44,848 bases of DNA from Bacteroidales bacterium (GCA_019429045.1 JAHYJL010000004.1:1-44848), one strand, 5' to 3'; shown: positions 18,901-27,302, counted from the stretch's first letter. The notes: generated by a model not told the origin, from the sequence alone. Made by a program: numbers and translations.

Positions 18901-19128
18901 CCGACGTATTACGGGGAGATTTCATATTCTATTTTGAAAGAAGGGGATCACTATCAATTTAAGATTTACGGGGACGTGAAACTGCCGGCCAACGGACTCA
19001 GGATCAGGAATTTCAATGGTTCGAGGATGCCGGTGAAAGTGATGGTAAATCAGAAAGGGATAAAGGAATTTAATGAGAAGGAAATAGCGGTTAGAGAGCT
19101 CCCTGCAGAGGTGATGATATACTACTAA
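15949..19128 (+). CDS. Large exported discoidin plus (alpha/alpha)6 glycosidase-like protein
   Basis: The protein is 1059 aa with a signal peptide (VFICTIILLLQASWGISQ). Residues ~25-180 form a CBM-like jelly roll (LDDFESKNGWEF...LWIDNLAFE). Residues ~190-310 are an F5/8C discoidin-like domain (SVIHHPPELIIDNLEETWWRS...RYLKIVLNKS). The centre resembles the beta-sandwich that precedes many (alpha/alpha)6 glycosidases. The C-terminal ~450 residues look like an (alpha/alpha)6 barrel, with SYERSWIRDGSLTSSALLKSG (compare the W-x-RD motifs of GH15/GH63-type enzymes), HDSHGQLIYLIREYF, MHSYWDNLFIMKGLKDA, and acidic candidates in PGCVELGDFDAT and WYHWAEVVWKDY. I cannot assign a CAZy family. GAAGGG lies 3 bases before the ATG. 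Between GH144 and the symporter, a glycan-processing role is likely, probably periplasmic. Confidence 0.75.
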   Translation: MKKYSIKVFICTIILLLQASWGISQVRTLDDFESKNGWEFIRSDGVNLDLSLDKGLHGNAVRFDYDFIKGTGYGGIQKWFPIDLPDNYEFSFYLKADSPANNFEIKFIDSTGNNIWWVNNRNYDFPEAWQQIRIRKRHIGFAWGPTEDRELKRIDRIEFTVASFAGGKGTLWIDNLAFEALPPEVTTYPVPMIDATSSVIHHPPELIIDNLEETWWRSAGIRDQQVIVDFRTRREFGGLHIIWKEAYQAMHFDVLLSNTGNQWDTVYSVPNNQGPVSFIRLPEAEARYLKIVLNKSIADKGFGIREMKFLEIKNSMTLNDFLIYAAKNSPEGHYPRYFLEQAMYWTISGVNDDVKEALISEDGMVEVEKALFSIEPMIRINDSLYDWSNVKATQSLGFDGSSDAFTFVPSVEWLVEGLKFVTSVTSGGIANKNAHLNIRYSFENLTSSLLEFDLYLLIRPFQVNPYYQWLNLPGGAGKIHSIGKTGGNRIDVDEKYIISHRDMDAFGVCSFDEGSLTGMLGRKQIPADQSVTDPHGLANGVMQYTFRLSPGEKLSFYITVPFYSEAMVLPGDEAVSAAFDEPAEFWKKKTDHIRFNLPPSADRIVNTYKANLIYILINRYMAGIQPGSRSYERSWIRDGSLTSSALLKSGIVEEVRDFIDWYAGHQYESGKVPCVVDLRGPDPVPEHDSHGQLIYLIREYFNFTKDTLFLKGKNDNVLKAVDYIESLIAERSTDHYKYGNDSVRAHYGLVPESISHEGYSEKPMHSYWDNLFIMKGLKDAVDMQRILGETENFERIKKIRDTFRVNLYNSIDLAMKYKGIDYIPGCVELGDFDATSTTIALTPCNELKNLPKPQVYNTFERYYEYFKNRRDAKIEWVNYTPYENRLIGSFIILDQPERAHELIEFFLDDQRPQGWYHWAEVVWKDYRRPGFIGDMPHTWVGSDFINAIRSMFVYENEYDESLVIASALYQDWIDTPGGMSVENLPTYYGEISYSILKEGDHYQFKIYGDVKLPANGLRIRNFNGSRMPVKVMVNQKGIKEFNEKEIAVRELPAEVMIYY

Positions 19129-19176
19129 TATTACCCCACCCCAAACGGGTCATTCAGATAAACAAGAAATGATTTT

Positions 19177-20970
19177 ATGGAGGAGCAGGAAAAAAGTACA
19201 GTACACAGAACAAACCCGGGGGACCGGATTAAATTCTCCCAGCTGGCCGCTTTCGGCGCCGGGGGGATCATTCCCATCGCCCTGTTCAACATAGCCGGGA
19301 TACTTGTCGGCTTGATGGGCAATATCAGCCTGGGGCTCAGCGCTTTCTGGCTGGGGGTCATCCTGATCATCCCCCGCCTGTGGGATGCCGTTTCCGACCC
19401 TATCATCGGTCATTTTTCGGACAACCTGCGCACCCGGTGGGGGCGTCGGCGTCCCCTGCTGCTGGTCGGAGGTATACTGGTAGCGGTGTTTTTTGTAGTT
19501 ATCTGGTGGGTGCCCAAAGGCGAAATGGTCCATGCCTGGTTCCCCACCGAATCGGGTTTCCAGGCTTTTCAACTGGTTTATATCCTCATCTCTCTCCTGT
19601 TATTCTACACAGCCTGCACCATATTTGAGATACCGCATGGTGCCCTGGGAATGGAAATGACCACCGACTACCACGAACGCACCCGCCTGTTCAGCGCCAA
19701 GAGTTTCGTCGGCAACCTCTTTGCCATGAGCACGCCATGGCTCTTCTGGATGGCCAACAGGGAGATCTTCAAGGGTACCGGGGGCAATGAGGCCGACGGC
19801 ATGCGCTATGTTTCCCTGATGATCGCTGCCATCCTCATCCCGCTCTCATTCTGGTGGACATACAAACTGCGCGAGCCGGGCTTTGTAAGGGTGGCCAAAC
19901 AGCCAAAGACACCCTTCTGGAAAGATATGAAACATGCGGCCACCAACCGGAACTTCATCATGCTCACCCTGACCATCTTTACGCTGGCGATGGGCTTTAA
20001 TTTCGTCAACCTGCTGGGGTCTTACATTCCCATATTCTACATTTTCGCGGGAGATAAGGTCGCCGGCGCCTACCTGCTGGGGATCAACGGTACCGTATGG
20101 GCCGTCACAGGCGTGCTGGCCGTCTTCCCGCTCAACTGGATCAGCCCGAGACTGGGCAAAAGAAGCACCCTGGTCATCGCCATACTGCTGATGGTTGCCG
20201 CTCAGCTTTCCAAGATCGTCTGCTACAATCCGTCATATCCCTACCTGATCATCATCCCTACCATGTTGCTGAGCGCCGGCATGCTCTTCTTCTTTACCCT
20301 GGGCGCCTCCATGGTGGGCGATATCTGCGACGAAGATGACCTGAAAACCGGTAAGCGGACGGAAGGCAGCTTTTACTCGATCTTCTGGTGGTTCATCAAG
20401 ATGGGCACGGCCCTGGCCAGCTTTGTCGCCGGCGCCCTGATCGTATTTACCATGTTTGACCAAACGCAGGTCACCAAAGTGGATGCCCTGCAGGGTAGTA
20501 TCAGGGAGTTGAAGGCCGAGGTGAAGACCTGGCAGGAAGGAATGGCGCCGACAACCGCATACAATGAATTTCTTGATAAAGCCCAGAAAAGATCTTCCGA
20601 GCTAATGGCCCACCTGGAAACCAAAGCAAAGGCCTCGAAGAAGAACCCCGAGCATTATGAAGCCCTGATGAAAAATGTGGAGATAATGAACCAGAGAATG
20701 GCTAACCTGAACGCTTCCGTGACCAGGGCAACAATCGAAAAGGAAGTTGAAATGATCGAAGCCGAAATTGCGCCGCTCACCCGCCAGACGCCCTATACAC
20801 TGCTGATGATGAGGGTAGTGGAGATCGGCCTGCCCATTATGCTCAGTCTGTTCTCGTTCTTCTTTGTCCTGAGATACACTTTAACCGAAAAACGAAGCCA
20901 TGAGATTAAGGAGCTGTTAAGGCGGCGGAATGAGGGTTCCAAGGGTTCCAATGGTTCCAGGGTTCCATAG
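19177..20970 (+). CDS. GPH-family (MelB-like) sugar:cation symporter with coiled-coil insert
   Basis: The protein is 597 aa with twelve predicted membrane helices of the major facilitator fold. GPH-type signatures are WDAVSDPIIGHFSDNLRTRWGRRRPLLLVGG (loop 2-3), IPHGALGMEMTTDYHERTRL and MVGDICDEDDLKTGKRTEGSFYSIFWWF. Family members are usually about 450-500 aa; the excess is a charged helical segment of ~110 residues (about 427-535, IRELKAEVKTW, MNQRMANLNASV, IEKEVEMIEAEI) between helices 11 and 12. The C-terminal tail (NEGSKGSNGSRVP) is encoded by a ggttcca repeat array. In the locus it would carry oligosaccharides from periplasm to cytoplasm for GH94 and GH35. Confidence 0.88.
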   Translation: MEEQEKSTVHRTNPGDRIKFSQLAAFGAGGIIPIALFNIAGILVGLMGNISLGLSAFWLGVILIIPRLWDAVSDPIIGHFSDNLRTRWGRRRPLLLVGGILVAVFFVVIWWVPKGEMVHAWFPTESGFQAFQLVYILISLLLFYTACTIFEIPHGALGMEMTTDYHERTRLFSAKSFVGNLFAMSTPWLFWMANREIFKGTGGNEADGMRYVSLMIAAILIPLSFWWTYKLREPGFVRVAKQPKTPFWKDMKHAATNRNFIMLTLTIFTLAMGFNFVNLLGSYIPIFYIFAGDKVAGAYLLGINGTVWAVTGVLAVFPLNWISPRLGKRSTLVIAILLMVAAQLSKIVCYNPSYPYLIIIPTMLLSAGMLFFFTLGASMVGDICDEDDLKTGKRTEGSFYSIFWWFIKMGTALASFVAGALIVFTMFDQTQVTKVDALQGSIRELKAEVKTWQEGMAPTTAYNEFLDKAQKRSSELMAHLETKAKASKKNPEHYEALMKNVEIMNQRMANLNASVTRATIEKEVEMIEAEIAPLTRQTPYTLLMMRVVEIGLPIMLSLFSFFFVLRYTLTEKRSHEIKELLRRRNEGSKGSNGSRVP

Positions 20971-20988
20971 TTCCTGGTTCCGGGTTCC
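20934..20988. repeat. GGTTCCA-type short tandem array across the symporter stop codon
   Basis: Imperfect units of ggttcca/gggttcc run from inside the last codons of the symporter gene past its stop. It encodes the Gly/Ser tail. Confidence 0.75.
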
Positions 20989-21083
20989 CTTTTTTTCAGC
21001 CCGGGCATTACCGGCGGCGCCATCTCCCGTTCGGATTGCAGGTCTTGCATTTTCTCATGATATTTGTTAATTTTACATTCTTG

Positions 21084-23525
21084 ATGAAGAAGTTAATCCA
21101 TCATATGCTACCGGTTGAGCCTGCAGGAATTACTACACCGCTAATTTTCCTTATCGGGTTACTGGTATGGGTCGGCTGGCCTTACGAAAAGGCTATTGCC
21201 CAACCCTTTGGGCCGCAAAATGTGCTTTGTGCAGGACAATTGGGGGTGTTCCGGCAGCTCAGTTATGCTGATCTTGACCAGGACGGTCTTCCCGACATCC
21301 TGGCAACCTGTAAGTACAATACGATTTTCTGGTACAGGAACCTTGGGGATGGAGATTTTGCGTTTCAGGAAGACCTTCTGAAAGGTTACTGGTCGCTCCC
21401 TGAGTTTTGCATAGCCGACTTTAATGGCGATGGTTACCCCGACCTCGCACTGTCGTCACAACCTGATAATTTTCTTGGCTGGAGCCGTAACCTGGGTAAT
21501 GGCACATTTGATACGGTGATAGCTATCAGCGGTTCAATCGGGCCCATGTTCCTTCTGGCTTGTGATCTTGACGCAGACGGTGACCAGGATTTGTTGTTGA
21601 CATCTCATTATTCACATTCAATTTGTTATGTGAATGATGGTGCGGGTGGGTTCACTTACCAGGAACTCATTTTTTCCGGACCGAATGATAAAGTGCTTGA
21701 TGCAAGGGACATGGACAATGACGGTGATATTGACCTGGTAAGGTATGACGGGGGTTCATTGGTCTGGATGGAAAATACGGGGCCATGGACCTTTGATTCC
21801 GTCCATTTTATCGCAGACGTCGGGATAGGGAATGTATATCATCTTTTTGTTGACCTGGATGGTGACGGGGATGATGACCTGGTCTATTATGCTGAGGGGT
21901 ACGAAGATTTAGCCTGGATCGAAAATATAAATAATTATTCTTCCACCCAGTATCATCACATACAGCATCTTTATCCCGTCTATTCCATCGGTTGCGGCGA
22001 TATGAACAATGATGGTCATCCGGATATCCTGGTTGGCTCGGATGTCGGCACAGGCATTCTTCTTTACATAAATGATGGTAACGAAAACTTTGGCGAAGGG
22101 ATTCCCATTTATACTTCCGGAAAAATTCTGGGGCTGGTGACGGCCGACTTTAATCTTGATGGGGATATGGACTTTGCCGTATTTCAGGATCATCGACGGC
22201 AAACCGGATGGTTCGAAAATACAGGCTCTTTTAATTTTAACGGACCGAACCTGCTTTCAACCATCCTGCTCTCGCCTGTTGGCGTTACGGCTATTGACAT
22301 GGATGGGGACGGCGGCCCTGATATCCTTGCCGCTTCAGGCCCCGACAATTTGATCGCGGGATTCTTTAATACGGGTTACCATGTATTTGACCAGTTCCAG
22401 GAAATTTATGATACTGATATTTTTCAGGGGGAAATAAACATCATACCCTGTGATTTTGATCATGATAATCATCCGGATCTGCTGGTAAACGCTTATACTA
22501 ATTTCATTTTATTCAATGATGGGAACGGGAATATAGAATTTGTCCTTGAGCTTGAAGGCATTGTTGAGTCGGAAGATGCTTGCATTGAGGATCTGGATGG
22601 CGATGGTTGGGAGGATGTCATCGTTGCGGCCTATACGGGCATTGTCTGGTTTAAGAATCTTGGGAACAGAACGTTCGGTAAAGCGAATTATATCGATAAA
22701 CTGTTTGATTACGGAAATAGAGTCACGACAGGAGACCTTGACAATGACGGGGATGCGGAGATTATATATACATGTCCATACGGTAATAGAGTGATGTATG
22801 TCAATAATGAAGGCCAGGGCAATTTCTCGACTCCTGTCTGGATTACACAATCTTCATCCAGGGTTTATCAGGTAGAAGTGGTAGATATCGATGCCGATGA
22901 TGATTTGGATGTAATTGTTTCATTTTCAAATAAGGTTCTTTGGTATGAAAATCTTGGAGGTGTGTTTTCAGGCGTGGAAAATGTATTGTTTTCATTGAGC
23001 AACCCGGTATTTTATTTTGAAGATTTCTTTAATGACGGGAAGCCGGATCTGATATTGGCGGGTAATGATAATTATCTCTACTGGAGCGAGAACGATGGTG
23101 CGGGCGTATTCAACGATACCATATTGATTACCGATAAAATAAAACAATTCACCAGGATTTATACGTTTGATCTGGATAACGACGGAGATCATGATATTCT
23201 GACCTCATCCACCGGTGACGGCAGGGTGGCATGGTATGAAAACCTCAGCACCTCTTTGGCTTTGCCGGAGAATGCCATGCATAAAGACAGCTTGCAGGTA
23301 TATCCCATCCCGGCAAAGGATTATCTGTATATTCAATTTAATTCCGGGACAACCAGGTCAATCAATATATTGGATTTGAATGGAAAGGTTATTTACCGGT
23401 TCAAACCACCCGAAGGGAAAAATGAGATACGCCTTGATATTTCTGATCTGAGGCCTGGGATATATGTCATGAAAGTCGAAGGGAGCAGTAACGAAGTACT
23501 CATCCGAAGAATAATAAAAATCTGA
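21084..23525 (+). CDS. VCBS/FG-GAP repeat protein with T9SS type A sorting domain
   Basis: The ATG at 21084 (MKKLIHH) is favoured over 21036; a signal peptide-like segment follows (LIFLIGLLVWVGW...AIAQ), leaving 813 aa. Roughly 15 FG-GAP/VCBS blades follow, each with a Ca-binding D-x-D-x-D-G turn (DLDQDGLPDI, DFNGDGYPDL, DMDNDGDIDL, DLDGDGDDDL, DLDNDGDHDI), forming a probable beta-propeller. The end is a T9SS sorting domain (LQVYPIPAKDYLYIQF...GIYVMKVEG...VLIRRIIKI). The protein should be exported by the type IX system and displayed or released. A strong terminator follows. Its role relative to the glucan locus is unclear; it may be an independent adhesin or binding protein. Confidence 0.87.
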   Translation: MKKLIHHMLPVEPAGITTPLIFLIGLLVWVGWPYEKAIAQPFGPQNVLCAGQLGVFRQLSYADLDQDGLPDILATCKYNTIFWYRNLGDGDFAFQEDLLKGYWSLPEFCIADFNGDGYPDLALSSQPDNFLGWSRNLGNGTFDTVIAISGSIGPMFLLACDLDADGDQDLLLTSHYSHSICYVNDGAGGFTYQELIFSGPNDKVLDARDMDNDGDIDLVRYDGGSLVWMENTGPWTFDSVHFIADVGIGNVYHLFVDLDGDGDDDLVYYAEGYEDLAWIENINNYSSTQYHHIQHLYPVYSIGCGDMNNDGHPDILVGSDVGTGILLYINDGNENFGEGIPIYTSGKILGLVTADFNLDGDMDFAVFQDHRRQTGWFENTGSFNFNGPNLLSTILLSPVGVTAIDMDGDGGPDILAASGPDNLIAGFFNTGYHVFDQFQEIYDTDIFQGEINIIPCDFDHDNHPDLLVNAYTNFILFNDGNGNIEFVLELEGIVESEDACIEDLDGDGWEDVIVAAYTGIVWFKNLGNRTFGKANYIDKLFDYGNRVTTGDLDNDGDAEIIYTCPYGNRVMYVNNEGQGNFSTPVWITQSSSRVYQVEVVDIDADDDLDVIVSFSNKVLWYENLGGVFSGVENVLFSLSNPVFYFEDFFNDGKPDLILAGNDNYLYWSENDGAGVFNDTILITDKIKQFTRIYTFDLDNDGDHDILTSSTGDGRVAWYENLSTSLALPENAMHKDSLQVYPIPAKDYLYIQFNSGTTRSINILDLNGKVIYRFKPPEGKNEIRLDISDLRPGIYVMKVEGSSNEVLIRRIIKI

Positions 23526-23539
23526 TCATTTCACCCGAT

Positions 23540-23578
23540 AAAAAAGCCCATTCCGCCAACCGGCGGACGGGCTTTTTT
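23540..23578 (+). terminator. Intrinsic terminator after the VCBS protein gene
   Basis: The stem AAAAAAGCCC..CCGCC / GGCGG..GGGCTTTTTT has an aacc loop and six T at the end. Fifteen bases past the stop at 23525. The symmetric A and T tracts mean it could work in both directions. Confidence 0.88.
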
Positions 23579-23597
23579 GCTGCTCCATGAAAATCAG

Positions 23598-23720
23598 ATG
23601 CTTCACAAAGAAACAGTTGATGGAAACACACTGGAGTTAATCGAAAAACTCCAGTCAGATATGATGCTTCAGAATTTTGTTCTTGTTGGAGGGACTGCAT
23701 TGTCAGTTCATCGTCGATGA
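23598..23720 (+). pseudogene. Remnant of an AbiEii/AbiGii-type nucleotidyltransferase toxin gene (N-terminal 40 codons)
   Basis: The translated fragment MLHKETVDGNTLELIEKLQS...NFVLVGGTALSVH is the standard beginning of AbiEii-family nucleotidyltransferases, where GGTAL is the start of the NTase core. Family members are ~200-300 aa; here the frame stops after 40 codons, before the metal-binding S-x-D-x-D motif. The break coincides with the DNA of a truncated response-regulator gene on the other strand. No AbiEi antitoxin is seen next to it. It is too short for the ORF track. Confidence 0.65.
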
Positions 23721-23769
23721 TGAGGTTACGGAGCAATTTCGTTGGGATATTACTGCTAAAGATAGACAC
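23704..23769 (-). pseudogene. Remnant of a LytTR-type response regulator start
   Basis: Read on the minus strand it gives VSIFSSNIPTKLLRNLIIDDE, closely matching the first residues encoded at 28.07-28.10 kb (SIFNRNILTKMLRTIIIDDE). The receiver-domain acidic cluster is present but everything after it is missing, replaced by the AbiEii fragment. It shares its upstream DNA with the intact regulator. Confidence 0.7.
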
Positions 23770-23833
23770 TTTTTGTTTCTTGTTTCTTGTTTCTTGTTTC
23801 TGTAAATATTTAATGTCCACCTAATGTCGCGAG
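23758..23833. repeat. Duplicated regulator-leader DNA, copy B (with four TTTCTTG heptamers)
   Basis: 76 bases match 28088-28170 apart from one missing heptamer unit, including aaagatagacac, the heptamers, tgtaaatatttaatgtccac and ctaatgtcgcgag. The AATGTCGCGAGCGCAGCGAG words continue just to the right (23868-23902). Confidence 0.88.
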
Positions 23834-23957
23834 GCGCGCAGCGCCGAACGAATGTCTATCAATGTCGCGAGCGCAGCGAGTTAATGACGCGAGCGCAGCG
23901 AGTTTCATCCTTCAATTCGGTGATTTGCATCGAAGTCTTTTACCTGAGCTTTGAAAA

Positions 23958-25166
23958 CTAATTTTCCAATAGAAATTCTATGATGTTCTTCCTGATAATA
24001 CCATTGCGGTTCTGCGGCCAAAACTCGTCCATTGACAAAACCATTTTAGGGAAGCTGTCGCCGATGCGCTCCAGATTTCCAAACTCGCGTTCAATGGTCT
24101 TTTCGTTACCCAACAAATAGGCAACCTGGATATATATTCTTTTTTCCTGCTTTTCGGCAATGAAATCAATTTCGTATGAACCTGACTGCCCGACATAAAC
24201 AGTATATCCACGTTGCAACAACTCAATAAAAACAATACTCTCGAGTAAGCCGGAAATATCGCTTTCTGAATAACCTGCCAGCCCAAATCTTAATCCGATA
24301 TCAGCCGGGTAATACTTTTCGGAATATTCGAGCAGTTTTTTTCCTTTCAGGTCGTAGCGCCTTACCTTGTGAATCATGAAGGACTGAGTAAGGAAAAAAA
24401 GATAGTTCTGCACAGTTTCAACTGAAATTCTGGCCCTTTGCGATTTCAGGTAATCGGCAATGTTTTTTGCAGAAGTGATATTTCCGCAGTTATTGAAAAC
24501 AAAGCGTGTTATTCTTTCCAGTTGTTCCACATCTCGGATTTTATTCCGGGTTATAACATCCTTCAGTAACACAGTGTTGTAAATGGCATTCAGGTATGGA
24601 AAAATAACATCATCGCTGAAGGGCAGGGCATGAATACCGGGCAAGCCTCCATAACGGAGGAATTGTTTGAAACTAATATTCACAGTTTCACCGGGAACCT
24701 GCTGTAGCCTGTAATCCCTGAAATCTCTGAATGAAAAAGGATACAGAGTGATTTCAATATATCTGCCTGCCAGTAAAGTAGAAAGTTCTGCCGAAAGCAT
24801 TCTGGCATTGGAGCCGGTTATGGTGATATCGTAGCCACCCTCAGCAAAAAAAGAATTGATGGCCTTTTCCCATTGATTAATATCCTGGATTTCATCAATC
24901 AGCAAATATTTTGTGCCAGTTTGCTGCGAAACAGTTTGCCGGATATGAGCATTGAGGTCCGTGTAATCCCTTATTGAATCGAATTCCAGCAATTCCATGT
25001 TGATTAGCAAAATGTTCTGTTCAGGAACACCTGAATGAGTAAGAAAGTCTCTATACTCTTTCAGCAGGGTGCTTTTACCGACCCTGCGCATGCCTGAAAT
25101 TACCTTTATCAATGGTTTCCCGGTGTAAGTTTTGAGCTTCTCAAGATATTGGGTGCGGACAATCAT
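23958..25166 (-). CDS. AAA_14/DUF4143 family ATP-binding protein
   Basis: The protein is 402 aa. The N-terminal AAA_14 domain has Walker A ISGMRRVGKSTLL (about 24-36), Walker B KYLLIDEIQDINQWEKAIN, and a sensor-like DITITGSNARMLSAELSTLLAGR. A YPFSFRDFRDY and YGGLPGI region follows, then the DUF4143 part (ITRNKIRDVEQLERITRFV, SVETVQNYLFFL) and a possible PD-(D/E)xK-like strand (SYEIDFIAEKQEKRIYIQVAY). The protein appears complete. The family is common, frequently horizontally moved and of unsettled function, often suspected of defence or DNA-processing roles. It has its own perfect -7 promoter element. It stands alone on the minus strand between remnants and the regulator pair. Confidence 0.9.
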   Translation of the reverse strand: MIVRTQYLEKLKTYTGKPLIKVISGMRRVGKSTLLKEYRDFLTHSGVPEQNILLINMELLEFDSIRDYTDLNAHIRQTVSQQTGTKYLLIDEIQDINQWEKAINSFFAEGGYDITITGSNARMLSAELSTLLAGRYIEITLYPFSFRDFRDYRLQQVPGETVNISFKQFLRYGGLPGIHALPFSDDVIFPYLNAIYNTVLLKDVITRNKIRDVEQLERITRFVFNNCGNITSAKNIADYLKSQRARISVETVQNYLFFLTQSFMIHKVRRYDLKGKKLLEYSEKYYPADIGLRFGLAGYSESDISGLLESIVFIELLQRGYTVYVGQSGSYEIDFIAEKQEKRIYIQVAYLLGNEKTIEREFGNLERIGDSFPKMVLSMDEFWPQNRNGIIRKNIIEFLLEN

Positions 25167-25191
25167 CTTCGATTATAATTTAATATATTTG

Positions 25192-25224
25192 CAAATATAC
25201 TGTATTCTTCAGTTATATCGAAAC
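25192..25224 (-). promoter_or_regulatory. Promoter of the AAA_14/DUF4143 gene
   Basis: Minus strand TATATTTG (25192-25199) is a perfect -7 element 26 bases from the ATG. A TTTC at about -33 lies roughly 20 bases upstream. Confidence 0.55.
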
Positions 25225-25241
25225 ACTTTAACAATAATAAC

Positions 25242-27302
25242 CTACACCGGCACCCCAAACACCACCCTCGTCCCCTTAGCTTCGCCCTGTTCATCTTTCA
25301 GATCAATGATCTCGAGGGTGATCTTGCGTTTCAGCTTGCGGTTGAGGATGGCGATCCGCTCGCGTGTGATGGCCGTGGCCATGCTTTTATGGTCCTTGTC
25401 ATGTTTATGAAGGATTTCCTGCGCCTTCTCCCTGCCCACCCCATCATCCTCCACTTCGAATATCGCCCGATCGCCCGATCGCCTGATCCGTATCTGAATC
25501 CGCCCATAGGACCCTTTATGCAAAATGCCGTGTTCGATGGCGTTCTCAATGAAGGGCTGGGCCAGCATGGGCGGTATGCGGGCGGTTTCGGTGTCAATTT
25601 CCTCATCCATTTCCACCGTGTAATCAAACATATCACGGTAGCGCACCTTTTGCAGTGCCAGGTAATTTTCAATGCTGCTGATCTCTTCCTCAAGCGGCAC
25701 ATACTCCACTGCGGAACTGTTGAGTATCTGCCTTACCAGTTTTGAGAACCTGCCAAGGTAATCGCTGGCAAGCGACGGTTTTTCTTTGATGATGAAATTC
25801 TGTATGCTGGCCAGCGAGTTGAAAAGGAAATGGGGGTTCATCTGGGTGCGGAAAAGCCGTTGCTGCAATAAGAGGGTCTGGCGGCTGTTTTTAAGCTGGT
25901 TCTGCCGGTGCAGCATAACTGCTATAAATACGATCAATATTGCCAGCCCGGACAAACCACCGATGAACCAGGTAAACCGCATCAGCCGGAGTTCCTTTAG
26001 CTCGTTGGCCTGGTTCAGTACCAGGATTTCGGCATCCTTGCGCGTGGTTTCAAACCTGGTTTGTATTTCCACGGCCTCACGGTTGCGGGTAAGGCGGTCG
26101 AGGGTATCTTTGGCAGCAGTGTAAGCCTGCAGGTAATGCATGGCCGGGCGCAGGTCGTCTTTTTCCAGGTAGTACCGGTGCAAATCCCAGTAAACCCGGG
26201 TAGCGAATCTGTAGGTAGTCTCTTTTACATATTTTTTGGTGTAGGGCTGGAAGAGCTCGGTTCCATGGGAAACCATATATTTTAGCGAATCATAGCGGTA
26301 AAAGGATGATTTTCCGATCATCTCTTCCACCAGTTTTGCAGCCTCAAGCCATGATTTTTCTGCTTCCAGCCGTTTTCCCCTTTTTGCGTAGAACTCCCCA
26401 AGCTCCCATGCCGCCATGAGGGCTGAATACAGAAAGCCATGAGGTTCAAGCCATTGGTATGCCTGCCTGTAGTAATAGAGCGCTGAATCGGGATCGCCAT
26501 GCACGGTATAGATTGAGGCCAGGCGTCGCATATACTCATGCTTGAGGGCAAGCACACTCTGGTTTACTTCCGGATAGGCAAAAGCTTTCCAGTACTGATA
26601 AACAGCGCTGTCAACATTCCCGGTCTCATAATAACAGGCAGCCACTACCGCCTCGTGCACCAGCAGGTCGGTGAGATCGAAGCCATGCACCCTTCCGGCG
26701 TCCATGTAGCGCTGGTAGATGCGAAGCGCAGTGTCCGAACGCCCGGTCATCCGGTATGGCAAGCCTAATGTTGAAAATGTCCTTATGGTATCTTGAAAAC
26801 CTCCCACCGTATTTCCAGCTTTATCTTTGGCACGATATCCCGGGATCACTTTATTTTCTGCAATTTCAATGGCTTTTTCGATGTTGTTTGCCCAGAAATG
26901 CGTGGCGGCAATTTCCATATACATGGCAGCCACTTTCCGCAGGTTGCCCAGCTCTTCATAGATGTGCAGCGCTTCATAAAAGAAGTTAAGCGCCTCGGGA
27001 TAATTGCCTTCATAAAATTGAATAAAGCCATAATAGCTGTAAGCCACAGCAATACCTTCGGTGTAGTTTATCCGTTTGGCCATTGACATAGCCTGATCGG
27101 CAAAGTAGGTGCTTTTTTCGGCATCTTCAAATGAAAGGGACAAAGCCAGGCGGTTCAGGGTTTGAATCCTTTCAATGCCTTGTTGTGTGGGCAAGACTAG
27201 CAGCAGGCTGTCAACCGGATACCACTCAATATAAATAAATATCCTGGCATTTACTGTTTGCAGCAGAAAAACCATCGCAACGATGATGAGCTTGTATTTC
27301 AT
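25242..27302 (-). CDS. TPR-containing LytS-type sensor histidine kinase
   Basis: The protein is 686 aa. The N-terminal signal/anchor (LIIVAMVFLLQTVNA) leads into a sensor region of tetratricopeptide-like helices (residues ~40-400: GIAVAYSYYGFIQFYEGNYPEALNFFYEALHIYEELGN, DSALYYYRQAYQW). One membrane helix follows at about 435-455 (FIGGLSGLAILIVFIAVML). The His_kinase domain carries FRTQMNPHFLFNSLASIQNFI with the phospho-acceptor His491. The ATP-binding end has MLAQPFIENAIEHGIL and VEDDGVGREKAQ. LytS-type kinases partner with LytTR regulators; the cognate gene lies 11 bases upstream. The periplasmic TPRs suggest sensing of a protein or peptide. Distance and orientation argue against control of the susC operon, but this cannot be excluded. 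Confidence 0.92.
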   Translation of the reverse strand: MKYKLIIVAMVFLLQTVNARIFIYIEWYPVDSLLLVLPTQQGIERIQTLNRLALSLSFEDAEKSTYFADQAMSMAKRINYTEGIAVAYSYYGFIQFYEGNYPEALNFFYEALHIYEELGNLRKVAAMYMEIAATHFWANNIEKAIEIAENKVIPGYRAKDKAGNTVGGFQDTIRTFSTLGLPYRMTGRSDTALRIYQRYMDAGRVHGFDLTDLLVHEAVVAACYYETGNVDSAVYQYWKAFAYPEVNQSVLALKHEYMRRLASIYTVHGDPDSALYYYRQAYQWLEPHGFLYSALMAAWELGEFYAKRGKRLEAEKSWLEAAKLVEEMIGKSSFYRYDSLKYMVSHGTELFQPYTKKYVKETTYRFATRVYWDLHRYYLEKDDLRPAMHYLQAYTAAKDTLDRLTRNREAVEIQTRFETTRKDAEILVLNQANELKELRLMRFTWFIGGLSGLAILIVFIAVMLHRQNQLKNSRQTLLLQQRLFRTQMNPHFLFNSLASIQNFIIKEKPSLASDYLGRFSKLVRQILNSSAVEYVPLEEEISSIENYLALQKVRYRDMFDYTVEMDEEIDTETARIPPMLAQPFIENAIEHGILHKGSYGRIQIRIRRSGDRAIFEVEDDGVGREKAQEILHKHDKDHKSMATAITRERIAILNRKLKRKITLEIIDLKDEQGEAKGTRVVFGVPV

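Noticed and set aside
23500-23820. 106-aa minus-strand ORF as a real gene
   Set aside because: It is a read-through of repeat leader, regulator remnant, antisense of the AbiEii fragment and a terminator.
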